DNA of 15,559 nucleotides from Russula earlei. Taxonomy: Eukaryota > Basidiomycota > Agaricomycetes > Russulales > Russulaceae. Both the position numbers and the translations under genes were made by a program. The notes under the pieces are model-generated. The model was not told the origin of the DNA. It saw only the letters and a program-made list of their open reading frames with translations, and did no database searches. Positions 9,131 to 15,559 of this stretch are shown in pieces (the first letter of the stretch is position 1; the number at the start of each line of letters is the position of its first letter). Location: NCBI GenBank assembly GCA_025769875.1, contig JAGFNK010001058.1, positions 1 to 15,559 of the forward strand. The letters are read 5' to 3'.

Positions 9131-9227
9131 TGTCAAGACACATACTGCTGATCACTAAGGACTCAGGAGCAGGTGGGCAAGGGTTAGAACAGACAGAAGT
9201 GTTGTGAAATGCAACCACAAATAGAGG

Positions 9228-9320
9228 GACCTCAGAGGAGGTGCTTAGTCATTGCCACCCTCTTGGGTCCAACTTGTGGGTTCAACACTATGTGACCCAA
9301 CCTGGGGACCTCAGAGGAGG
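9228..9320 (+). repeat. 15-bp direct repeat with internal hairpin
   Basis: GGACCTCAGAGGAGG occurs at about 9228 and again at about 9304, ~76 bp apart. Between them TTGGGTC and GACCCAA can pair around a ~25-nt loop. Confidence 0.7.
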
Positions 9321-9371
9321 GGGTTGACATGCGCTCACATGATTCCCTATATCCTGGTGCAATTAAGAAAA

Positions 9372-9444
9372 TGGCCAGACTGGGGATTGAACCCAGGACC
9401 TCCCGGATATATACCAGGTGCTCTAACCACTGAGCTACCTAGCC
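9372..9444 (-). tRNA. tRNA-like gene, Ile(UAU)-like loop or SINE head
   Basis: The minus strand folds into a 72-nt cloverleaf plus discriminator A: acceptor GGCTAGG/TCTGGCC (two G-U pairs), D arm GCTC-AGTGGTTA-GAGC, anticodon stem CCTGG/CCGGG, 5-nt variable loop, and T arm CTGGG-TTCAATC-CCCAG. The A box and B box (GGTTCAATCC) are good, and a TTTT run follows one base after the discriminator, as expected for an RNA polymerase III terminator. The anticodon loop is TATATAT, which puts A rather than U at position 33; the nominal anticodon is UAU. Because U33 is nearly universal, this may be a decayed tRNA or the tRNA-derived head of a SINE. Confidence 0.5.
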
Positions 9445-9615
9445 TTGGGTACAGTGAAGTGGATTAATCTATATGACAGATTGTATATCCAACAAGAAGG
9501 CAGCATACAACACATTGAACAAGAGGACAAGCCAAATGATGATGAGGTACCAGATGGGAACTGGTATGTGTTGCAAGAGGCAAAGGCAAAGGTTGGAAGC
9601 CAGTGCTTGTTATGA
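9445..9615 (+). pseudogene. Coding-like fragment of unknown origin
   Basis: Directly after the tRNA-like block, one frame is open for 56 codons to TGA 9613-9615 with a protein-like composition (WINLYDRLYIQQE, then KPNDDEVPDGNWYVLQEAKAK). No start codon and no family match that I recognise. The following 230 bp to 9847 contain nothing further that I can name except a GGCCAGGTCCTGGCC palindrome at 9621. Confidence 0.2.
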
Positions 9616-9847
9616 ACCAAGGCCAGGTCCTGGCCATATATTGTCCTATTTCACTCAAGAGAGACCTCTCTCACTTTGCATTGTCAACTCACTTCCATTT
9701 CTTGGACTACCCCTCCTATGGTGCAAGATATTGCTATTGCAAAGGCACTATAACATGACCAGGCACCCGTTTCCTAATTGGGTAATCATCGCGTGGCAGC
9801 CACATGGCCACCCAGCCACCAAGAACCCAAAACAGCGGCACAAACTC

Positions 9848-9850
9848 TTA
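9848..9850 (+). other. Target site duplication TTA (left)
   Basis: TTA precedes the GGCCCC end of the Harbinger element and is repeated right after its other end at 13231-13233. Three-base TWA duplications are diagnostic for PIF/Harbinger transposons. Confidence 0.9.
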
Positions 9851-10061
9851 GGCCCCATTTACCAACCGAGAATTCTTGAATCTTGAACTTGAACTCGGAT
9901 TTTGGTATTTTCCAGGGGTGACAGGAGTCACAGGAGTGATGAACGATAACTTGATTAACTAATACGAGTTTCTTTAATTATAATTTCTTTAATTATAATT
10001 ATGAGCTCTTTCCCACCAGATTTGCAAATTCGCTTGTTGTGATTGCACATTCGCATGTGTG
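9851..10061 (+). repeat. Harbinger left terminal inverted repeat
   Basis: 211 bp from GGCCCCATTTACCAACC to TTCGCATGTGTG, matching 13230-13020 without gaps and with about 11 mismatches, nearly all transitions. It contains a TTTCTTTAATTATAA unit twice in tandem. Confidence 0.95.
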
Positions 10062-10310
10062 CATATTCGCATGAGGTAACACATGATTTGTAAAAAAAAA
10101 AATTTCTACATCATGTCGGCCAGATGGCGATATGGAGGGCATAGTTTGTACATACATGAAATTCTATGCTAGTCAACATGTGCCCTTCGAATTCTCATTC
10201 TCATATTGCTCCCACATGTCACCAGCAATTCTGTCTCGCCTGCGATTCACTCGCTCCCTCTCACACTGTGTCACTGGGCCTTCAGCAAGTTCACCAGCCT
10301 CCTCCTCATC
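10062..10310. other. Harbinger 3' non-coding region
   Basis: Lies between the left terminal repeat and the transposase stop. It includes an A10 run near 10092. No separate gene seen. Confidence 0.6.
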
Positions 10311-11432
10311 TTAAGAGCCCATGTGAAGCTCAGCCACATCATCAAAGGTGGAAATCTCCCTATGATCATACTCACGAATAAAATTGTGCAGTGCTGCAAG
10401 CGCAGCTGGGATGCACACCTGAATTGACATGTTATAGTTAAGGGGACGATCGAGTAATTGGAACCGTTGCTTGAGGATTCCAAAGATGCATTCTACAACA
10501 TTGTGAGCTTGAGCATAACGCAGATTGAACAACTCCTCACATGTGCATGGCCTGGGACAAATGTCAGTGAGAAAACTCAGGAGATGAGAAACATTACCTT
10601 GTGTTTGTGTGACCCCATTCAGCGAGATGGTACCACACGCCTCAATAAGGGGTGAGAAGTACATCTGATGAGGCAAAGCCTCCATTGCCGAGATAATACT
10701 TTCTGCTTGGGATAAAAAAATCAGAAAGTTGTGCATCAAGGAAGAGTGTCACATCAGCAGTGGAACCCTCCCAACCAGTCAGGAGATAGGTGAAGCAGAG
10801 GTCGAAAGAACATGCCACAAGGCAGTTCTGTGTGATTACTCTGTGGTTCCTCACCATGTCACGCTTGTCAGCAGTGGCAGAACACTTGATATGTGTGCCA
10901 TTGTCAACACCTAGGGCATCCTTGAGATATGGATAGAGCTTGGGGTTACTTTGGATAAAGGGGTGAGGGGGCGAATTGGCGTCAGGGAGCTGCACAAATG
11001 TGGTATAGAAGGGGGGGCTTGAGAGAACTCCAAGAATGTTTTTAAAATACCTAACTGCCTGTCAGAACAAGTGTGAAGAAACCCAAGTGATACATACTTT
11101 GAAATGGTGCAGGGTGACCGCTGGAAACGCTCTCCAACATGAGTTGATGACAGCCCTGTAACAGCAGTATAGAGGAAGATGGTGATTTGTTCTTCAATTA
11201 GGACATGTTGTGATGAGGCAACACCGAGGTTTTGGATGGTCTGCCGGAGGGTGTCAAAGACATGTTTATGTACTCCAAGCTTGCTCCGAATGCACTCTGG
11301 ATGGCCAGTGAGTAGTTCATGAACCCACACAGCCCCAGTTAATGCTGATGTGTGATATGGAATATGACGAGGACAGATGGCTTGGAGGAGTTGTATATAT
11401 GCTTCACAGCAAAGCAAGACAAGAGTCGACAT
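10311..11432 (-). pseudogene. PIF/Harbinger transposase (DDE_Tnp_4), inactivated
   Basis: Would cut and join the element ends. I start it at the first ATG (11432); the frame is open slightly further without ATG. Exons 11432-11098, 11050-10598 and 10551-10311, with 47- and 46-bp introns, give 342 codons. Family landmarks in order: IPYHTSALTGAVWV, IFLYTAVTGLSSTHVGERFQRS, SKYFKNIL, LGVDNGTHI (catalytic Asp, residue ~161), FDLCFTYLLTGWEGS, KYYLGNGGFA (residue ~234), LFNLRYAQAHNVVECIFGILKQRF (split here: Glu at ~283) and LAALHNFIRE. The second Asp of the triad is Asn, fitting a CGAT to CAAT change. The conserved PYRGVRYHL motif reads PY-stop-GVWYHL, with TGA at 10644-10642. Both lesions abolish activity. 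Spacing between residues 234 and 283 fits the family. Confidence 0.92.
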
Positions 11433-11664
11433 ATGCAAGAGGACCACAAGTCGTTGGCATCGCTTCTTTACCAGTCATTGATTGGGCATTGGGGGGGGAA
11501 ATGATGGGATGGACAACGCAATGCTTTGAAAGTTTTTCTTTGCCACCAAGCAGACTGAGTCAGCATAGATGGACTCAGTCCACCCTGTGACCGCATGATA
11601 CCATCAATGACAAATTTATTTTACATACACATAACACATGACAACATGACATTTGAAATTACAA

Positions 11665-13012
11665 TTACAATTTGGTTTGTGCTAACATATTACATATGTA
11701 TTGACGCGCAAGATCACGCAATTCTGGATCCTTATCTAATCCAAGTGTGAGGTAACTATCAACATCTGCAATATTGCCATTGGAGAGGAGGCTGAGTGCT
11801 GGGACAATGTCGCCCATTGGCAGCCAGTGACCATCCTTGATATCAGTGGCAAGGGTTTTGACTGCCAGCGACTGACGTGCATGCTCAGGAACTGTCATAA
11901 GCACAGGTACAACAGCACCCATAGACGCATTCCCAAGTTGTTCATCAAGTGAGGGTGTGGCTTCAAGGGCGGGCTCGGGCTTGGGCTCATTGAGAGCTTG
12001 CACAGTCAAGTCAAAGGACTCAATGACCCTGTTCATGACCACTGACATACCAATGACAGCGGATGCCGCAGTGTCACTCCTTTGTCTTTTGCTTGACATT
12101 TCACTTATGGAGACATGATCAGATCTATGCTTCCGAACTGAGAAGCAGGGTGAGAGGAGAGGCATTTGATAGTGAAGTTGATGAGAAACGCACCACCATC
12201 AAATTGAGATCTGAATGAGTTGGGGGACAGACGAGAAGGTGACTGGGATGGAGGATCTGAATCTGCACAAAGTGTTTTCTGTGTACCCCGATAGGCACTT
12301 TTGCCTTTGGATTTTGATCCAACAAGAGACTCCATAGCCTCACAATGTGACCACCCCTTGTTGTGGTACTTCTTGGCACTTGGTTTTTTCTGCTAAGGTC
12401 AGACGTTGTTAAAGAAGCAGGAGTTATACACACACCTTGACTAAATCGGCCCACTGCCCCTCCATTTCTAACCCTACATCCACTCCTTTCTCATCATCCC
12501 AGGGAAACCCAGACTGTAGCTTGAGGAAGGAGATGATACTGTATTCAGTCTTCAACTGTTGGATGGCATCAGCATTGAGGGAAGGGATGAAGTGGACAAT
12601 ACAGCACCCTGTTCCATTTTGTTTTGCATGTGCTCCCAGTCTTGACGCCACCCTTCTCACAAAGGGGGTTGATCTGAGAGGCTGCGTCGTTGAAGATGTG
12701 GTCCTTGAACATAGAGTTGGAGGTCATTTCGTCCCTATGCTCCAAAAGAAAATCTAAAAAGGCCGCTTCATCCTTAGTTGTCCATGTGGCATTACCATCT
12801 GCTTGACTTTCTCCCACAGAAGAATCAGAGGCTGAGTGGGTCTGCATGTATGATGGGGGTATTGAACAAATGAGGTATGGAGGGAGGAGGGGATTAAAAA
12901 AAGAAGGTGAGAGAAAAATGCACGCCATGCATACATGGAAAAAGACAACAGAGGGAAAGTCCCAAACAAAGCCAAGTACCGACTCCTGAGTCAACTCTGA
13001 GTATGCAGACAT
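11665..13012 (-). CDS. Harbinger Myb/SANT-like DNA-binding protein
   Basis: Partner of the transposase; such proteins bind the element ends and help bring the transposase to DNA in the nucleus. ATG at 13012. Best model: exons 13012-12980, 12841-12608, 12555-12436, 12392-12194 and 12137-11665, total 353 codons with stop and no internal stops. The first intron is uncertain: donor at 12979 or 12934, or translation starting later; without an intron a hydrophobic run would interrupt the N-terminus. The trihelix/Myb-like fold spans residues ~31-108 (TWTTKDEAAFLDFLLEHRDE, GVKTGSTCKTKWNR, LQSGFPWDDEKG), with the three spaced Trp at ~31, 87 and 108. Then comes KKYHNKGWSHCEAM, a basic SSKRQR segment (possible nuclear signal) and an Ala/Leu-rich helical C-terminus ending in a ARQYICNMLAQTKL-type tail. 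In contrast to the transposase it looks intact. Confidence 0.85.
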
Positions 13013-13019
13013 CTAACTT

Positions 13020-13230
13020 CACACATGCGAATATGCAATTACAACAAGCAAATTTGCAAATCTGGTGGGAAAGAGCTCATAATTATAATTAAAGAAATTA
13101 TAATTAAAGAAACTCATATTAGTTAATCAAGTTATCATTCATCACGCCTGTGACTCCTGTCACCCCCAGAAAATACCAAAATCCGAGTTCAAGTTCGAGA
13201 TTCAAGAATTCTTGGTTAGTAAATGGGGCC
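13020..13230 (-). repeat. Harbinger right terminal inverted repeat
   Basis: Mirror of 9851-10061. Differences include CCGAG/CCAAG, AACG/AATG, TACG/TATG, TTCGC/TTTGC and CTTG/CTCG, that is CpG in one copy and TpG or CpA in the other. Confidence 0.95.
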
Positions 13231-13233
13231 TTA
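13231..13233 (+). other. Target site duplication TTA (right)
   Basis: Second copy of the TTA at 9848-9850. Confidence 0.9.
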
Positions 13234-13254
13234 GAAACTGTTGCATAACTCATC

Positions 13255-13372
13255 TGACGTCATCAAGACTCCAATGACATCATGGCTGACTGAGCGACTC
13301 TACAGTGACCTCATAGGCTCACTAAATGCTCCACAGTGATATCATAATGATGTCATCGCTCCACAATGATCA
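13255..13372 (+). promoter_or_regulatory. Repeated CRE/ATF-like motifs in U3
   Basis: A perfect TGACGTCA palindrome at 13255-13262 is followed by TGACATCAT, TGACCTCAT, TGATATCAT and ATGATGTCAT at roughly 30-bp intervals, each preceded by a CTCCA/CTCTACA-like word (GCTCCACAGTGAT and GCTCCACAATGAT are near-identical). It reads as three to four degenerate tandem units of 28-33 bp. TGACGTCA is the known site of bZIP factors of the ATF/CREB group. Confidence 0.55.
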
Positions 13373-13491
13373 GTAATGCACTCAGTAAGCCTGAAACTTG
13401 ACACAAGCAAGTTTATGCCTCTGTAGTCCTATTGGATGGTACCAAAGGGTCTAGAATAGTTCCAGTTCTTTGTAATCGACCCTGTACACTG

Positions 13492-13498
13492 TATATAA
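13492..13498 (+). promoter_or_regulatory. TATA box of plus-strand LTR
   Basis: TATATAA followed by GCCCC, about 250 bp from the LTR start, as expected at a U3/R border. Confidence 0.55.
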
Positions 13499-14166
13499 GC
13501 CCCAATGAAGCATGGCAGTCGTCAGACTGTCCATTTGTGATACTCTCATCTTCCTGGGTACTCCCCCGCGACCACTCAGTCTAAAGATTCCCCTCATCTC
13601 CAAGGTACTCTTCAATGACCGCCTTGTCCAAAGCCCTCTTGCTACACTGCCGTCATGGTAACTAGCCGTGTCAGTTCACAAGCGGAAAGCAAGTCGATGA
13701 TAGAGAGGTGTTCAAGAAATGGGCTGGTTCCTGTGTATAATGAGTAAGGATCCCTGCAGCAGTCAAAGTGTTTTATGCTAAACAGGTTATGGCCAATAGA
13801 CCCTTCCTAGTACGACTCGGTCCGTTGAGAAGCTAGGGTAAGTTTGTAATGGGATAGACTAGGGCTGGTTCCACTAGCTATATGCATTCAAGTCCATCGG
13901 GGACCTTGAGCAACACAAAGAGAGTAGAGGAAGGTAGGTCTTAAAGGAGGAGAGCTCTTCTCAGGGGAGTGAAGAGAGACTCTTAGGGAAGGAAGGGAAA
14001 GGTGAAGAGTAGATGGTGGATGGTGTGTTGAGAGTTGATGAAATGGAGAGGTATTTGTGGTTTAAGTTTGTGAGAGTGAAGTGGGTTTGCAGGAGAATAT
14101 GTTGGACAAGAGTAGGTTGGATTCTACAAGAGACCAAGCTTAGGGCTTTGGTCACAAAGTACTGAG

Positions 14167-14176
14167 CTTATATATA
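14167..14176 (-). promoter_or_regulatory. TATA box of minus-strand LTR
   Basis: TATATATAAG on the minus strand, ~360 bp inside the LTR. Confidence 0.5.
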
Positions 14177-14403
14177 CAGGAGAAGCACAGCAATAGCTGC
14201 GCTTTGACTGTGCTACTAGTATAGTAGGAGTCATAATAAGTAGGAATCATAGGAATGAGGCCACGAATGAGTCAGAACCAAGTAACTGTGCTGCACAGTA
14301 GGTGCGCAGCATTGTACAGTCGAAACTAAGAAGGGAATATAAATGGAAAGAGAACCAAACAAAGGGAAAGTAACAGCAATCCAGTGTTACCTGGACGTGT
14401 ATG

Positions 14404-14452
14404 GATCACATGATAACACAGAAGGGATCACAAGATGTAAGAGATCACAAGA
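14404..14452 (-). repeat. Three GATCACAWGA repeats in U3
   Basis: Copies at 14404-14413, 14426-14435 and 14443-14452 (plus-strand reading), ~20 bp apart, upstream of the TATA box on the minus strand. Candidate regulator sites. Confidence 0.6.
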
Positions 14453-14539
14453 CTAGTAAGTAAAGGGACATACAAAAGCAAGCAGTCCATAGCAAAAAAG
14501 GTAAGAGGTAAACGTAAAAGGAAAATGGTTGTAACATCA

Positions 14540-14549
14540 CCCCCCCATC
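14540..14549 (-). other. Polypurine tract before 3' LTR
   Basis: The minus strand reads GATGGGGGGG directly before TGATGTTAC. A purine run at this position primes plus-strand DNA synthesis in LTR retroelements, and fixes the orientation of the LTR as the 3' one. Confidence 0.6.
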
Positions 14550-14556
14550 AAGGCCC

Positions 14557-15559
14557 CTAGAAGTGAGAATGACGATAAGGCCAACCTACTTTTCTCCAAG
14601 GTTGGTCCGACTTCGAAGATTGTACCCTTTTTGTTGCACGATCTGGTCTGTTGGGACAGACTGGTCGTATGTGCCCCAGTTCACCGCAATGAAAGCAGGT
14701 TTTTCTGGGGTGACTGGTGGAGATGAAGGTAGATCTGGGAGGTCTTGACTCGTCAGAGGTGAAGGATGAGTCAGCAGGTCAGAAGGAGTTGGCGGAGGAA
14801 GACAAATCGAGTCACATAAGTTCCTGTAAGCGACTATCACCTTCTTCTTCCTCGGAGCGGTCTTGCCATTGGAGGTTAAGGGTAACCCTATTGAGAGAAT
14901 TGGCAGCGGCAAGGGTTTGTTTGACCTCCTTGAGATGGCCTTGGTGCTCGAGGATTTGTGCGAAGAGGAGGCATATAGTTTGTCTTCTCTTGAGTATTTC
15001 TGACGTCCTGAACCTGTAAGACTTGACCCCTGCTGTAAGGGAGGGGTCGTTGTCGTCCTCGATGGCCCTAGTGATGAAGTCTGTGTAAGGCTGGTTAGCG
15101 AGGAGCATGTCCCACTGCTCCTCGTTTGGTACAGTGATGGGCCAGGCAGCGAGGATGGGTGTGAGTACATGAGAGAAGATGGGGGCTCCCTTGCCAAGGG
15201 TAGCATGGATGAGGGGTTCTGGTTGGGCCTCCAGCTCGATAAGAAACCAGTTGGCCCTGTAGCCGGTTCCTCCTGGGTACTCTGGGACAGTAAAGTCAAT
15301 GAGGGGGTAGTCAGAGGAGGGGATCCAGTCAGGGCTGGGTTGTGGTAGGCGAGGGGCGTCGAAGAATTTAGCAGCCTCGAAGTGCTCGGCAAGGGAGAAT
15401 GGGGATGGAGTGCGTGCTGGGAAAAGGTCAAGTCCCAGGGCATTGCACTCAGATCCAAGAAGGGTTGAGGAGAGGGAGACGGATGGTGAAAGAGGGGAGA
15501 GACAGACTTGGGCAACGGTGTTGTTGTCGTCCTCATCGCACTCGGAGGCAGGAGGGTTC
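14557..15559 (-). pseudogene. Gag-like protein with CCHC zinc knuckle, 5' partial, broken
   Basis: The frame is open from the window edge (15558) to TGA 14814-14812, and the same frame continues past a second TGA (14781-14779) to TAG 14559-14557: 334 codons in view, start not included. The N-terminal part is acidic/Ser-rich; the middle has a globular pattern (PSPDWIPSSDYPLIDFTVPE, then FSHVLTPILAAWPITVPNEEQWD) and a helical stretch (SYRFRTSEILKRRQT ... GHLKEVKQTLAAANSL) as expected of a capsid-like Gag. Near the end CFHCGELGHIRPVC (14697-14656) is a perfect C-x2-C-x4-H-x4-C knuckle, the nucleic-acid-binding motif of retroelement nucleocapsids. Both internal stops fit CGA to TGA. It ends ~17 bp before the polypurine tract, so no pol lies between Gag and the 3' LTR. 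I do not recognise a named family for the upstream part. Confidence 0.7.

Larger units (their letters stand above)
9851..13230 (-). mobile_element. Complete PIF/Harbinger DNA transposon
   Basis: A 3380-bp element bounded by 211-bp terminal inverted repeats and a TTA duplication. It carries the two genes typical of the superfamily, both on the minus strand: a Myb/SANT-like DNA-binding protein and, 232 bp downstream of it, the DDE transposase. In this superfamily both proteins are needed for transposition. The structure is full length, but the transposase is disabled in this copy, so it could move only with a related source of enzyme. Confidence 0.93.
13239..13655 (+). repeat. LTR-like sequence, plus orientation
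   Basis: Begins TGTTGCATAACTC five bases after the Harbinger target site. It has a U3-like region of repeated TGA..TCAT motifs, a TATATAA box (13492-13498) and a C/T-rich downstream part like U5. I place the end at CA 13655, because TGGTAACTAGCC follows, which could be a primer binding site; an end at ACA 13680 is also possible. No second copy is in the window and no 5-bp duplication is evident, so it is a solo or truncated LTR. The leader after it is cut by the minus-strand LTR at ~13709. Confidence 0.5.
13709..14536 (-). repeat. 3' LTR of a minus-strand retroelement
   Basis: On the minus strand it starts TGTTACAACC directly after a G-rich tract and ends TTCTTGAACA, giving TGTT...AACA ends and 828 bp. 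A TATATATAAG box lies at 14176-14167, followed by a C/T-rich leader with CTCTCACAAAC-like words typical of R/U5. The exact start could be three bases earlier (TGATG at 14539). Only one copy is in the window. Confidence 0.6.

Noticed and set aside
9252..9467. 71-codon plus-strand frame across the tRNA-like block
   Set aside because: It is the antisense of the cloverleaf sequence and has no independent support.
9621..9635. Perfect palindrome GGCCAGGTCCTGGCC
   Set aside because: Too short and isolated to assign a role; no T-run or partner site nearby.
9473..9886. 137-codon plus-strand frame
   Set aside because: Runs into the Harbinger terminal repeat, so its end is made by the insertion; no recognisable motif.
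13961..14155. 64-codon minus-strand frame inside the LTR
   Set aside because: C/T-rich leader sequence of the LTR (R/U5) gives Ser/Leu/Pro/Thr-rich translation by composition alone.
14586..15536. 316-codon Ser/Pro/Thr-rich minus-strand frame
   Set aside because: Shadow of the Gag-like gene in another frame; the Gag frame has a globular composition and a CCHC knuckle despite two stops.

Overview
The window looks like a transposon-packed, gene-poor stretch of a basidiomycete genome, most likely an Agaricomycete. The reasons are consistent: the coding segments only make sense after removing very short introns (43-56 bp, GTRNGY donors, CAG/TAG acceptors), and the protein families (PIF/Harbinger transposase with a Myb/SANT-like partner, Tc1/mariner-like DDE endonuclease, a SAM-ending hypothetical protein, a Gag with a CCHC knuckle) are ones I associate with mushroom-forming fungi. 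No ordinary host gene is recognisable.

Region 1 (1-about 8460) is one giant inverted-repeat structure. Bases 1-1672 pair with 8175-6506, and further inward 4241-4628 pair with 6466-6075. The two blocks are collinear, so this is a single hairpin-like element of which the right arm lacks about 2.5 kb. The unpaired loop (4629-6074) holds a broken Tc1/mariner-type transposase on the minus strand. The left arm carries a second minus-strand gene ('gene A', 2847-4475) encoding a protein with a SAM-like C-terminus; the right arm keeps only its first ~75 codons (6227-6466). Window position 1 lies inside the left arm, so the true left end is not seen.

Region 2 (8460-9850) is a spacer with an orphan Harbinger-type terminal repeat (8560-8703), a cluster of GCTTA/TAAGC words (8999-9130), a small direct repeat and a tRNA-like sequence on the minus strand (9372-9444).

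Region 3 (9851-13230) is a structurally complete PIF/Harbinger element: 211-bp terminal inverted repeats, a TTA target duplication on both sides, a Myb/SANT-like gene (11665-13012, minus) that reads through intact, and a transposase gene (10311-11432, minus) killed by an in-frame TGA and by loss of the second catalytic Asp.

Region 4 (13239-15559) has an LTR-like sequence on the plus strand (from 13239) abutting a minus-strand LTR (about 14536-13709). On the minus strand this LTR is preceded by a G7 polypurine tract and, only ~17 bp before it, by the end of a Gag-like gene with a CCHC zinc knuckle. That order leaves no room for pol, suggesting a Gag-only non-autonomous retroelement.

A common thread is mutational decay: the arms of the giant repeat and the two Harbinger repeats differ mainly by CpG to TpG/CpA transitions, and nearly all internal stops are TGA codons where an Arg CGA would fit. 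This points to methylation-linked or RIP-like mutation acting on all repeats here.
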